Source: JAIVJN01 sp036732565
GTDB lineage: Bacteria; Acidobacteriota; Vicinamibacteria; Vicinamibacterales; UBA2999
DNA length: 21,983 bases
Direction of reading: 5' to 3'
Assembly (NCBI GenBank): GCA_036732565.1
Contig: DAINCF010000038.1
Coordinates: 1-21,983, forward strand
In this document: in pieces, positions 1 to 8,125 of the stretch
Position numbering within the stretch: the first letter of the stretch is position 1
Layout: each line of letters starts with the position of its first letter
Notes under the pieces: generated by a model
Seen by the model: the letters and a program-made list of their open reading frames with translations, nothing else
Databases searched by the model: none
Told to the model about the DNA's origin: nothing
Made by a program: the position numbers and the translations under genes

Positions 1-2
1 GA

Positions 3-1613
3 CGCATCGCAGCGCCGCCGTTCGAGACGATCGTCGTAGTCGATGGCTCGACCGACGGCACGGCGCTGGCGCTCCGAGCGCTGGATCGACCGGCGCCGCT
101 GACCATCATCGAACAGACGAATGCCGGCGCAGCCGCGGCGCGCAATCGCGGCGCCGCAGCAGCGCGCGGCGAGGTGCTGCTATTTCTCGACGATGACATG
201 GAGCTCGACCCGCGCGCGCTGGCGGAACACGACGCCAGCTATGCGGCCGGCGCGGATGCGGTGCTGGGGCACATTCCGGTGCACCCGGACTCGCCACCCA
301 GCTTCCTCGTCCACGGCCTGAGCCGATCCGTCGAGAAACGCCGCGAGCGGCTGAGCGCGCCAGATCCAACGTTGACGCTGTTCGATCTCCTGACCGGCCA
401 CCTCAGCGTCAAGCGTGGGATCTTCGAGGCGCTCGGCGGTTTCGACGACCAGTTCACGAAGGACGGCTCATTCGGCAACGAAGATCTGGACTTCGGACAG
501 CGGCTGCTCACGACGGGACGACGGGTGGTGTTCAATTCGCACGCGATCAGCCACCAGCGCTACGTCGTGACATTGCGCGCGCACCTCCGTCAATGGTCGC
601 AACTCGGTCAGGCGGACGTCGCTTTCGCGCGCAAGCACCCGGACCAGGCCGAGGCGCTGTTCGACCTTCACCATCAGCACGAACGCATCACCACACGCTA
701 TATCCGGCCGCTGGCCGCGACGCCCGTCTTGAGCACGCTCGCCGCGCGCACTGGTGCCGTAGCGCTCCGGGTCCTCGCGTGGGCGCGGCCGGATAGCCCG
801 CGGCTCCTCCCCTTCTTCGCACGTGTCCGCTCGCTGCACTACTGGCGATCGGTGCATCGCGCCGGCGGCATCCCACGTCAGCATCCGGTTCGGGTGCTCG
901 CCTATCATGCCATCGCCCATGACGATGCGGGTGATGTCGCCAACGCCTACACGGTCACGCCCGAAACGCTGCGGCGCCAACTGCGGCTCCTGCGGGGTCT
1001 CGGCTTCCACCTCGTCTCCGCCGGCGAGCTCCGGCGATTGATGCTCGCCGGTGGCGGCGTGCCCCGGCGCGCCGTGTTGCTGACGTTCGACGATGGCTAC
1101 GTCGACCTCGCGGACACGACGCTGAAGTTGCTACGAGAAGCACAGGCGCCCGCGATCGGCTTCATCGTCACCGCGCACGTCGGGCAGACCAACGTCTGGG
1201 ACCAGGCAAAAGGCGCGAGGCCGCGGGCCCTCGCATCGGCGGAGGCCTTGCGAGACGTGCGTCGCGCCGGACTGGACCTCGGCGCGCATTCGCGCAGTCA
1301 CCCCCGCCTGCCGAAGCTCGACGCGGAGACGCTCGCGCGTGAAGCGCACGCCGCGATGGCCGACTTCGCCGGCCTCGGCTTGCCTGTGCCGTGGGCGTTC
1401 GCGTATCCCTACGGTGAGCACTCGCCTGCGGTCCGATTGGCGATCGCGGACGCCGGCTTCGAGCTCGGCTTGACGCTGGATCCCGGCCAGGCGCGCGCGG
1501 GCGGCGATCCGTTTGCGGTTCCGCGCACGGAGATCCTGCGCCGCGACGGGATCCTGCGCTTCGCGTGGAAGCTGTGGCGGATGGGCGCTGGCGTCAGGCA
1601 GGCGGCTTCGTGA
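3..1613 (+). CDS. Glycosyltransferase family 2 fused to polysaccharide deacetylase (5' end missing)
   Basis: The frame is open from the left edge, so the start codon lies outside the window; 536 residues are visible. Residues 1-200 are a GT-A glycosyltransferase: ETIVVVDGSTDGT, then LLFLDDDMEL with the metal-binding DDD at 63-65, and GNEDLDFGQRL with the ED acidic pair. Residues from about 295 are a carbohydrate esterase 4 (NodB-homology) domain: motif 1 TFDDGY (361-366), motif 2 HSRSHP (H429, H433), then FAYPYGEHS and IADAGFELGLTLDPG. Family knowledge: GT2 enzymes transfer sugars from nucleotide or lipid donors, and CE4 enzymes remove N-acetyl groups from aminosugar polymers. The fusion suggests one protein adds and deacetylates an aminosugar; that is inference. 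No membrane helix is obvious in the visible part. The gene converges on the ABC exporter ATPase gene and overlaps its 3' end by 20 bp. Confidence 0.9.
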   Translation, partial: RIAAPPFETIVVVDGSTDGTALALRALDRPAPLTIIEQTNAGAAAARNRGAAAARGEVLLFLDDDMELDPRALAEHDASYAAGADAVLGHIPVHPDSPPSFLVHGLSRSVEKRRERLSAPDPTLTLFDLLTGHLSVKRGIFEALGGFDDQFTKDGSFGNEDLDFGQRLLTTGRRVVFNSHAISHQRYVVTLRAHLRQWSQLGQADVAFARKHPDQAEALFDLHHQHERITTRYIRPLAATPVLSTLAARTGAVALRVLAWARPDSPRLLPFFARVRSLHYWRSVHRAGGIPRQHPVRVLAYHAIAHDDAGDVANAYTVTPETLRRQLRLLRGLGFHLVSAGELRRLMLAGGGVPRRAVLLTFDDGYVDLADTTLKLLREAQAPAIGFIVTAHVGQTNVWDQAKGARPRALASAEALRDVRRAGLDLGAHSRSHPRLPKLDAETLAREAHAAMADFAGLGLPVPWAFAYPYGEHSPAVRLAIADAGFELGLTLDPGQARAGGDPFAVPRTEILRRDGILRFAWKLWRMGAGVRQAAS

Positions 1614-2877
1614 TCGTCGACGCCCGCCATTGCAGCACCGGCCGTATCACACCAGGCCATGCGCCGAGGAAGCCGGCGCGATGCGTATCGGTGTCGTGCA
1701 CTTTGAAGTGGAGGTGCACGATATCGTCGGCCTCGACGCGGCGGTCGCGGCCGATGCTGACGACCGCGCGGTAGACCCCCTCGTTGAGGATGCCGCCCGG
1801 CACCTCGCACTCGACCTTGATCAACGCGCCCGCCGGCGCGGTGGCGCCGAACTCGGCCTCGGCCGGCGGATTGGTCTCGTAGACCAGCACTTCGTGCTCG
1901 TTGAACAGCGTGTAGCGCAGCGCGCTCGCGGAGGTCGGGTCGAGACGCCAGAACTCGAACTCGACGACGAACGGCGCGTCGATGGTAATCGGCTCGCTCG
2001 CGTCGCCGTTGAGCGGACGCACGCGCGCGCGGCGCAGGCGAATCGCGGCCGTGCCTGGCGCCTCGTCGCGCGACCAGACGACGTCGGTGGTGAGCGCGAG
2101 GCTCGACTGGATGTACTGACCGATCACCGTTCGCGGCGCTCCCTGATCGCGAACCCGTCCCTGCGCGAGCCAGATCGCGCGCCCACACAAGCTCTCGACC
2201 GCCAGCAGGTTATGACTGACGAACAGCACCGTGCGGCCGGATCTGGCGACGTCGCCCATCTTGCCGAGACACTTCTGCTGGAACGCCGCATCGCCGACCG
2301 CGAGCACTTCGTCGACGAGGAGAATCTCCGGCTCGAGGTGAGCCGCCACCGCGAACGCCAGCCGAAGATACATCCCGCTGGAGTAGTACTTGACCGGCGT
2401 GTCGATGAAGCGCTCGACCCCGGAGAAGTCGACGATGGCGTCGAGGTTGCGCAGGATGACCGCGCGACGCATCCCGAGAATCGCCCCATTGAGCAGGATG
2501 TTCTCGCGTCCCGACAGCTCGGGGTGAAACCCGGTGCCGACCTCGAGCAGCGAGCCGACGTGTCCGACCACGCGGGCGCGGCCGACCGTCGGACGGGTGA
2601 TCCGCGACAGGATCTTCAGCAGCGTGCTCTTGCCGGCGCCGTTACCGCCGATGATGCCGACGATCTCCCCGACGCCGACGTCGAACGAGACGTCCGCGAG
2701 CGCCCAGACGTATTCGGCCTCGCCGCGCGATTCGCCGCGCAACAGCGACGTCGTGGCACGGATGGCGCCTACAGCGCTGCGCTTGAGCGCCTCGCGGAGC
2801 GTCGGGTGCGATTCGAGTCGCGTGCCAATCCGGTAACGCTTGCCGATCCCGGTCGCATGGATGGCGAGTTCACTCAT
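1594..2877 (-). CDS. ABC transporter ATP-binding protein of a polysaccharide exporter (Wzt/TagH type)
   Basis: 427-residue cytoplasmic ATPase that would power export of a lipid-linked glycan. It shows Walker A GGNGAGKS (77-84), signature SSGM within KYYSSGMYLRLAF (166-169), Walker B ILLVDE (185-190) and the H-loop histidine in FVSHN (222). The FHPELSGRENILLNG segment is typical of the Wzt/TagH subfamily. After the ATPase core, residues of about 270-427 form an extra beta-rich domain like the Wzt C-terminal carbohydrate-binding domain (ALRYTLFNEHEVLVYET, GGILNEGVYRAVVSIG). In Wzt that domain reads the terminal modification of the O-antigen. The start ATG overlaps the upstream permease stop as ATGA, so the two are translationally coupled. 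High confidence for family; the exported glycan is unknown. Confidence 0.95.
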   Translation of the reverse strand: MSELAIHATGIGKRYRIGTRLESHPTLREALKRSAVGAIRATTSLLRGESRGEAEYVWALADVSFDVGVGEIVGIIGGNGAGKSTLLKILSRITRPTVGRARVVGHVGSLLEVGTGFHPELSGRENILLNGAILGMRRAVILRNLDAIVDFSGVERFIDTPVKYYSSGMYLRLAFAVAAHLEPEILLVDEVLAVGDAAFQQKCLGKMGDVARSGRTVLFVSHNLLAVESLCGRAIWLAQGRVRDQGAPRTVIGQYIQSSLALTTDVVWSRDEAPGTAAIRLRRARVRPLNGDASEPITIDAPFVVEFEFWRLDPTSASALRYTLFNEHEVLVYETNPPAEAEFGATAPAGALIKVECEVPGGILNEGVYRAVVSIGRDRRVEADDIVHLHFKVHDTDTHRAGFLGAWPGVIRPVLQWRASTITKPPA

Positions 2878-3746
2878 ACGATGTCGGCAAACGTCTCTTC
2901 CATCTGCTTGAAGTAGAGGGCCCCGCTGATGAGCAAGGCCAGTGCGGCCAGCGACGAGGCGACCATCACCGAGCCCGGCGCCGTGCCCGCCGAGAGCAGC
3001 GCCCAGCGGAAGCCGTCAACGACACCGACCATCGGGTTGAGTGAATAGAGCGTCCGCCAGGTCCCCTCCAGCAATGAGCTGGGATAGGCGATCGGTGTCG
3101 CGAACAGCCACATCTGCGAGAGGAACGGCACCACGTAGCGGACATCCCGGTACTTCACGTTCAACGCCGACAGCCACAGCCCGGCGCCGAGGGCGCACGC
3201 GAACGCCAGCGCGAGCAGCGGTAGCGTCCACAACACGCGCCAGGTCGGGCTGATCCCGTACCAGAGCATCAGCGCCAGCAGCATGGCAAACGCGATCAGC
3301 AGGTCGATCAGCCCCGACAGCACCGTCGCAATCGGGATCACCAACCGCGGGAAATAGACTTTGGTCAGCAGGTTCTGGCTGTTGACCAGGCTGTTCGCGG
3401 CCTGGTTCAAGCCGTACACCAGGAACGTCCAGGGCACCAGCGCGGCGAAGGTGAACACGGGATAGGGCACCCCGTCCGACGGCATGCGGGCAAGGTGGCC
3501 GAAGAACACGCTGAACACGACCATCGTGAACAACGGCTGCAGCACCGCCCAGGCGACACCGAGCGCGGTCTGCTTGTACCGCGCCTTCATGTCGCGCCAG
3601 GTCAGGAAGAACGCGAGCTCGCGAAACTCCCACAGCTCGGCGAGGTCGAGGCCCACCCAGCGCGGCGCCGGCTCGATCTGTCGTTCGTAACGTGGAGACG
3701 ATCGGTGAGCTGAAGGGTCAGGCACGCTGCCGCGAGCGTTGGGCAC
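2874..3746 (-). CDS. ABC transporter permease of a polysaccharide exporter (Wzm/TagG type)
   Basis: 290-residue inner-membrane permease of the ABC-2 family. It has the usual layout: a short cytoplasmic N-terminus with LWEFRELAFFLTWRDMKARYKQTALGVAW split over the amphipathic helix, then about six membrane segments (for example TMVVFSVFF, LVPWTFLVYGL, LIDLLIAFAMLLALMLW, LLALAFACALGAGLWL, ASSLAALALLISGALYF), and the conserved NVKYRDVRYVVPF loop. The open frame continues upstream to 4223, but that part is antisense to a glycosyltransferase and rich in Arg/Ser/Pro. A GTG at 3746 has a GAGGA ribosome site (3756-3760) nine bases upstream, so it is preferred; a second GTG at 3725 has none. It pairs with the ATPase gene downstream. 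Confidence 0.93.
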   Translation of the reverse strand: MPNARGSVPDPSAHRSSPRYERQIEPAPRWVGLDLAELWEFRELAFFLTWRDMKARYKQTALGVAWAVLQPLFTMVVFSVFFGHLARMPSDGVPYPVFTFAALVPWTFLVYGLNQAANSLVNSQNLLTKVYFPRLVIPIATVLSGLIDLLIAFAMLLALMLWYGISPTWRVLWTLPLLALAFACALGAGLWLSALNVKYRDVRYVVPFLSQMWLFATPIAYPSSLLEGTWRTLYSLNPMVGVVDGFRWALLSAGTAPGSVMVASSLAALALLISGALYFKQMEETFADIV

Positions 3747-3825
3747 AATCGCGAGTCCTCGACACTCAGATGGTAGCCTAGCTTGGTGCGTTGTGTTGGA
3801 CCTCGCTCGAGGCCCCGGTGCGATC

Positions 3826-4767
3826 GTGGGTAACCGCGAGCAGGCCGCCCGGGCGGCGTCCGTAATCGTGCCGACACGCAACCGTCCCGAGCGGCTCGCG
3901 GGGTGTTTGGCAGCTCTCGCCGCCCAGACGTTTCCTCCCAGCGACTTCGAAGTGCTCGTCGTCGACGATGGCAGCGACAAGCCGGTCGACGCCGTGGTGG
4001 CACCGTATCGCGACAAGCTGAGCGTGCGATTGATTGCGCAGGCGAACGCCGGGCCCGCGCATGCCCGGAACACCGGAGCCCGGCACGCAGTGGGTGCCGT
4101 GCTCGCATTCACAGACGATGATTGCAGGCCTCGTCCTGGTTGGTTGTCGGCCTTGCACGCGCGCGTGCGACGGACTCCCGAACAGCTCGTCGGCGGCCAC
4201 ACGGTCAACGCCTTGCCGGACAACGTCTATGCCACCGCCAGTCAACTGCTGATCGACTATTTGTATGCATACCACGCGGGGCGCGGCGTCGTAGGGGCCA
4301 ACTCGGCGCCGGCGTTCTTCACGTCGAACAACGTCGCGGTCGAGGCAGAGCGGTTCCATCGCGTCGGCGGCTTCGACGCGACGTTTCCGCTGGCCGCGGG
4401 CGAAGACCGCGAGTTCTGCGACCGTTGGCAGCAGCACGGTTTCACGCTGACGCAGGAGCGGGACGCGATCGTCGACCATGCCCACCGGCTGTCGCTCGGA
4501 CGATTCTGGCGGCAGCACGTGAACTACGGACGAGGCGCGTTGCATTTTCGCCAGGCCCGTGTCAGACGCGGACTCCCGACATTGCGGCGAGAGCCGCTGG
4601 CGTTCTATGGCCGGCTGGTCACGTATCCGTTCCAGGTTGCGGGCTGGCGCGCCGTTCCCTTGGCGGCCCTGCTGGGCGCATCGCAGATCGCCAACGTCCT
4701 GGGCTTCATTTCGGAGCAGCGCCGCTTCGCGCGCCAACACGCGCGACGACGAGTGGCGCCGCGTTAG
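3826..4767 (+). CDS. Glycosyltransferase family 2
   Basis: About 313 residues, GT-A fold. SVIVPTRNRPERL opens the Rossmann-like domain, followed by VVDDGSD (D47, D48), NAGPAHARNTGA and the metal-binding FTDDDC (97-99). GGFDATFPLAAGEDREFCDRW carries the acidic ED pair (193-194). The C-terminus has one or two hydrophobic stretches (VPLAALLGASQIANVLGFI) that could touch the membrane. The enzyme probably adds a sugar to a surface glycan precursor made for the divergent ABC exporter. The start is uncertain: the frame is open back to a TTG at 3739. GTG 3826 leaves a natural short N-terminus and a GAGG lies 13 bases upstream, while GTG 3793 and TTG 3796 are alternatives. It converges on the next gene with a 4-bp overlap. 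Confidence 0.9.
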   Translation: MGNREQAARAASVIVPTRNRPERLAGCLAALAAQTFPPSDFEVLVVDDGSDKPVDAVVAPYRDKLSVRLIAQANAGPAHARNTGARHAVGAVLAFTDDDCRPRPGWLSALHARVRRTPEQLVGGHTVNALPDNVYATASQLLIDYLYAYHAGRGVVGANSAPAFFTSNNVAVEAERFHRVGGFDATFPLAAGEDREFCDRWQQHGFTLTQERDAIVDHAHRLSLGRFWRQHVNYGRGALHFRQARVRRGLPTLRREPLAFYGRLVTYPFQVAGWRAVPLAALLGASQIANVLGFISEQRRFARQHARRRVAPR

Positions 4768-5069
4768 CCGGGATTCAGGCGGTTATAGATGGTCGCGACA
4801 GTCCGACCGATCGCATAGCCTCCCACGAAGGCGTAGACGAATCCGGCGAGCGCGCCCACCCAGGTCACGCTGTAGCCGGGAAAGTACACGCGCAGCAAGC
4901 CAAGATGAGCGCCGCGATTCGGGCCGTCGCCGATCACCAGGACAATCGTGGCGAAGAACAGGCCGATGCCGCACACGAGACCGAACGCGATCCCCCAGCC
5001 TTGCTCGTTGGCGCGAGCCAGGGTCTTGCGCAGCACACGCTCTTCTACCGGCGTGAGTCGTTCGCTCAT
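4764..5069 (-). CDS. Small membrane protein, paralogue of the neighbouring upstream gene
   Basis: 101 residues, family not recognised. The N-terminus (MSERLTPVEERVLRKTLARANEQG) is polar and helical. Two hydrophobic segments follow: IAFGLVCGIGLFFATIVLVI and WVGALAGFVYAFVGGYAIG. Between them lies LLRVYFPGYSVTWVGALAG, which matches LLAVYFNGYDVSWRGALIG in the protein encoded immediately upstream, so the two arose by tandem duplication. The start ATG lies six bases after the upstream stop and has no clear ribosome site, which suggests translational coupling. The gene is the last of a probable three-gene unit headed by a flavoprotein. Function unknown; a role as a membrane partner or anchor is only inference from position. 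Confidence 0.8.
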   Translation of the reverse strand: MSERLTPVEERVLRKTLARANEQGWGIAFGLVCGIGLFFATIVLVIGDGPNRGAHLGLLRVYFPGYSVTWVGALAGFVYAFVGGYAIGRTVATIYNRLNPG

Positions 5070-5075
5070 GAGGCG

Positions 5076-5444
5076 TCAGATCTGATCGAGAAAATCTCGC
5101 GAGACACGGAGGTCGGCGCGGATCCGCACGACCATCAGCCAAATCGCGATCACGACGTTCCGCAGGAACGCCGCAAACCACCCGCCGACGAACCCGGCCA
5201 CGAACGCCCACCAGGCGCCGATCAGCGCGCCGCGCCACGAAACGTCGTAGCCATTGAAATACACGGCGAGGAGCTCGAGCGGCAGGCCCCGTGGACGGGC
5301 CACGACGTGGTACGCCGTCACCACGAAGATGACGGCGGCGGCCGTGATGCCGACCGCGAGGCCGAGCACTCGCTTGTGCATGGGCGCGAACGCCCGCGCC
5401 AGCGCGATCTCGATCGGCTCTTTGAAAACAGGGCCCTCTGCCAC
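5076..5444 (-). CDS. Small membrane protein, paralogue of the neighbouring downstream gene
   Basis: About 122 residues. A polar N-terminus (AEGPVFKEPIEIALARAFAPMHKR) leads into two hydrophobic segments, VLGLAVGITAAAVIFVVTAYHVV and WWAFVAGFVGGWFAAFL, with the shared motif LLAVYFNGYDVSWRGALIG between them. A basic tail with a third weakly hydrophobic stretch (NVVIAIWLMVVRI) makes it longer than its paralogue. GTG 5444 is chosen because a GAGG (5450-5453) lies five bases upstream; GTG 5450 is the alternative. The frame stays open to 5903, but that extension is antisense-like shadow over the flavoprotein gene and was discarded. It lies 47 bases after the flavoprotein stop and six before the next gene. 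Function unknown. Confidence 0.8.
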   Translation of the reverse strand: MAEGPVFKEPIEIALARAFAPMHKRVLGLAVGITAAAVIFVVTAYHVVARPRGLPLELLAVYFNGYDVSWRGALIGAWWAFVAGFVGGWFAAFLRNVVIAIWLMVVRIRADLRVSRDFLDQI

Positions 5445-5491
5445 GCTCACCTCGGCACCCGGATGGTCGATAGGCCGGAGTCTAGCATGCC

Positions 5492-6976
5492 TCACTTCGA
5501 CACGTTTGCCCCGGTGGAATCGACCCGTTGTTCCTCGTGGTAGTCCGAGTCGGTGTTCACGTTCCAGATGTCGTAGGACCCACCGTGCATGTTCGACACC
5601 GTCATCATCGCCGCCAGCATCGAATGGTCCTGATTGTTGTACTTGTGCATCCCGTTCCGCCCGATGGTGTGGAGGTTCGGGATGAGATCGATGAACTCGC
5701 GCACCCTCGTCAAGTGCGCCCGGTAGCTCGCGTCGTAGATGGGATAGGCCTTCGGCACGCGAATCACGGTACCGTCCACGACGTCCGACGACCGCCCCAG
5801 ACCGAGATGCTCGAGCTCGCGCGACGCCTGCGCAATCAGATCGCCATCGGGAGCGTCCCACAGGCCATCGCCCTTGAAGCAGAAGTACTCCATGCCCAGG
5901 CACGTCATGCCGGGCGTCGGCACCATCGCCGCGCTCCAGTTGTTGAAGTTCTGAATGCGCCCGACCTTCACGCCGGGTGTATGGATGTAGATCCAGTTGT
6001 CGGGGAACACCTTGTCTCGATTGAGAATCAGGGCAACGACGAGAAAATCGCGATAGCGCAGCCCTTCAGCCGCCTCGCGCACGGCGTAGGGGGGCTCGGG
6101 AGACAGCGCCCGCACGAGTGAGCGGACGGCCATCGTGGTAATGACGTGGTCCGCCTGGAAGGTTCGCGGGCCGTCCGGCGTCCGGGCGTGCACCGCTGAG
6201 GCTTTACTGTTCGAGGTCTCGATGCCATCCACGTAGTGCCGCATCAAGACTGGATGTCCCCCCTCGACGATGCGGTCGCGGCAGGCCTCCCACATCTGCC
6301 CAGGACCGAGACGCGGGTACTGAAAAGTATGAATCAGCGACTTGATCGTGGTGGACCGCCGGTTGAGCGCCGTGGCGTCGAGGATGGCGCGAGCCAACGA
6401 CAGCCCTTGAATGCGCTGCGCCGCCCATTCCGCCCGGATCTCCGAGCATGAGAGCCCCCACACCTTCTCTGTATAGGTCTTGAAGAAAATCTCGTACAGA
6501 CGCTTGCCGAAGCGGTTGGTCACCCACTGCTCGAAGGTCTCTTCGACCGGGTGCGGCTGGTAATGCCACTTGAGATAGCTGAGAACGATCCAGAGGGCGT
6601 TCACGGGGCCCAGGCCGGCGAGGGCATTGGCGGCCTTCAGCGGATAGTCGAAGAATCGGCCGTTGTAGTGAATGCGCGACAGGCGCGGCACCGAAATGAA
6701 CTCGTTTCCCAGGAGCTCCCGCCACAGCTCCTCGACCGGTTGAATTTTCGTGAAGAACCGATGACCGCCGATGTCGAAGCGAAAACCCTTGTATCGGGCC
6801 GTCCGCGAGATCCCCCCGACCGTCTCGTCCGCCTCGAGGACGGTGATGCGATAGAGGCCGAGCTTGGCGAGCTGGTAGGCCGCCGTTAGGCCTGCCGGGC
6901 CCGCGCCGATGACCAGGATCCGGTCTCCGGGAGCGACTTGAACCGTCGGACGTGGCTGAACCTGAGAAAAAGCCAA
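5492..6976 (-). CDS. FAD-dependent oxidoreductase, UDP-galactopyranose mutase-like
   Basis: 494-residue flavoprotein. The N-terminal dinucleotide-binding motif RILVIGAGPAGLTAAYQL (GAGPAG about 24-29) is followed by ITVLEADETVGGISRTARYKGFRFDIGGHRFF, as in the amine-oxidase/UDP-galactopyranose mutase superfamily. FFKTYTEKVWGLSCSEI and the C-terminal NLHTIGRNGMHKYNNQDHSM, the FAD-contacting end, agree. UDP-galactopyranose mutases convert UDP-Galp to UDP-Galf for glycans and are about 370-400 residues, so at 494 this belongs to a longer relative often called only NAD(P)/FAD-dependent oxidoreductase. The surrounding glycosyltransferases favour a sugar substrate (inference). The start is a TTG at 6976 with no clear ribosome site; no better in-frame start precedes the FAD motif. 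It heads a probable unit with two small membrane proteins. Confidence 0.88.
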   Translation of the reverse strand: MAFSQVQPRPTVQVAPGDRILVIGAGPAGLTAAYQLAKLGLYRITVLEADETVGGISRTARYKGFRFDIGGHRFFTKIQPVEELWRELLGNEFISVPRLSRIHYNGRFFDYPLKAANALAGLGPVNALWIVLSYLKWHYQPHPVEETFEQWVTNRFGKRLYEIFFKTYTEKVWGLSCSEIRAEWAAQRIQGLSLARAILDATALNRRSTTIKSLIHTFQYPRLGPGQMWEACRDRIVEGGHPVLMRHYVDGIETSNSKASAVHARTPDGPRTFQADHVITTMAVRSLVRALSPEPPYAVREAAEGLRYRDFLVVALILNRDKVFPDNWIYIHTPGVKVGRIQNFNNWSAAMVPTPGMTCLGMEYFCFKGDGLWDAPDGDLIAQASRELEHLGLGRSSDVVDGTVIRVPKAYPIYDASYRAHLTRVREFIDLIPNLHTIGRNGMHKYNNQDHSMLAAMMTVSNMHGGSYDIWNVNTDSDYHEEQRVDSTGANVSK

Positions 6977-7049
6977 GTTTTGGACTGTCTAACCGCTAGC
7001 TCGACCTGGTATTCTATGGCAGAGCTTGTATTGGTGAGGAGGGGTTAGG
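6977..7049. promoter_or_regulatory. Divergent promoter region between flavoprotein and GT2 genes
   Basis: A 73-bp gap separates two divergently read genes, so both promoters must lie here or inside coding sequence. A TAGAAT hexamer on the minus strand (7011-7016) fits a -10 box for the flavoprotein gene, and its complement overlaps TATTCT on the plus strand. No good -35 hexamer was found for either. The plus-strand gene has a strong ribosome site GAGGAGG at 7036-7042, seven bases before its GTG. Confidence 0.35.
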
Positions 7050-8105
7050 GTGCGCGCCACGGTCATCGTGCCATTCCATCGGGACATCGAGCAGCTTCGT
7101 GCCTGCCTGGCCGCCATCCGGCAATCCTTGCCTACTGCAGAGATCATCGTCGCCGCCGATGGTGTCGTAGAACCATATCGGCCGGTCGTCGATCAGCAGC
7201 AGGCGCGGGTGGTCCTAATCGCAGACGGCCCGCAAGGTCCCGCCGTCGCACGGAATCGTGCCGCCGCCCATGCCAGTGGCGAGGTGCTCATCTTCGTCGA
7301 TGCCGACGTGGTGGTCGCGCCCCACAGCCTGAGCAAAATGGTCGACTTGCTGGCGTCCACGCCGACGCTCGCGGGCGTGTTCGGTGCGTACGATCGAACG
7401 CCGGCAGCGCCCAACTTCATCTCACGCTTCAAGAACCTGTCGCATGCCTACGTTCACGAGATCGGGAATCGGGAGGCGTCGACGTTCTGGGCGGGACTGG
7501 GTGCCGTTCGCGCCGACGCCTTCGGTGCGGTCGGCGGCTTCGACGAGCGGTTTCGGCGTCCATCGGTCGAAGACATCGATCTCGGCTATCGCCTCGTGGC
7601 CGCTGGCTATAAACTGCGGCTCGATCCCAGCTTTCGAGGCACGCATCTGAAGCGATGGACGTTCCAGCGGTGTGTGACCACGGATCTGATGGCGCGCGGA
7701 ATTCCGTGGACGCAGCTCATTCACCGCTTCAAGGCGCTGTCGAACGATCTCAACACCACTCTGTCGTTGCGTGCGTCGGTGGCGCTCGCCTACCTCATCC
7801 TCGCGTGCGCGCTCGCCGCGTCGTTCGTGCCGCAGATGGCCGCAGCGGGCGTCGCCCTGCTCGTTGGCCTCGTGGCGCTGAACCATCGCTACTACCGCTG
7901 GCTGGCCACACAGCAAGGATGGCTGTTTGCCGCAGGCGTCGTCCCCCTGCATTTCGTTCATCACCTCTGCAACGGCGTCTCGTTCATCATCGGCACGGCT
8001 CTCCATCTAGTCGGCCGCGCCGGCGTCGCCTTGCCTGGCAGTCTTCCGCTCGAGCCCTGGCCTGCGACGTTGGAGCCCGCGCGCCATTCCGTTCGCGCGG
8101 CGTGA
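7050..8105 (+). CDS. Glycosyltransferase family 2 with C-terminal membrane segments
   Basis: 351 residues. TVIVPFHRDIEQLRACL starts the GT-A fold. The usual DDGS is replaced by AADGV (35-39), but the second acidic site is intact: FVDADV with D84-A85-D86, and SVEDIDLGYRL gives the ED pair (174-175). GGFDERF before it is typical of GT2 enzymes. Two C-terminal hydrophobic regions (about 245-280 and 295-330) suggest membrane attachment. The GTG start is supported by a strong GAGGAGG site seven bases upstream. The stop is 20 bases before a GT39-like membrane enzyme, so the two probably form an operon. The acceptor is unknown. Confidence 0.9.
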   Translation: MRATVIVPFHRDIEQLRACLAAIRQSLPTAEIIVAADGVVEPYRPVVDQQQARVVLIADGPQGPAVARNRAAAHASGEVLIFVDADVVVAPHSLSKMVDLLASTPTLAGVFGAYDRTPAAPNFISRFKNLSHAYVHEIGNREASTFWAGLGAVRADAFGAVGGFDERFRRPSVEDIDLGYRLVAAGYKLRLDPSFRGTHLKRWTFQRCVTTDLMARGIPWTQLIHRFKALSNDLNTTLSLRASVALAYLILACALAASFVPQMAAAGVALLVGLVALNHRYYRWLATQQGWLFAAGVVPLHFVHHLCNGVSFIIGTALHLVGRAGVALPGSLPLEPWPATLEPARHSVRAA

Positions 8106-8125
8106 TGATGCCGCTCGGGGCGTAG

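Noticed and set aside
1513..2916. Long open frame of 467 codons on the plus strand
   Set aside because: It is antisense to the ABC ATPase gene, whose Walker and signature motifs are complete; the plus-strand product is Arg/Asp-rich with no family feature, as expected of a GC-rich shadow frame.
3747..4223. N-terminal extension of the permease frame
   Set aside because: It is antisense to the glycosyltransferase and lacks membrane or ABC features; GTG 3746 has a good ribosome site.
4122..5543. Open frame of 473 codons on the plus strand
   Set aside because: It crosses the glycosyltransferase in another frame and runs antisense to two membrane-protein genes; Arg-rich shadow.
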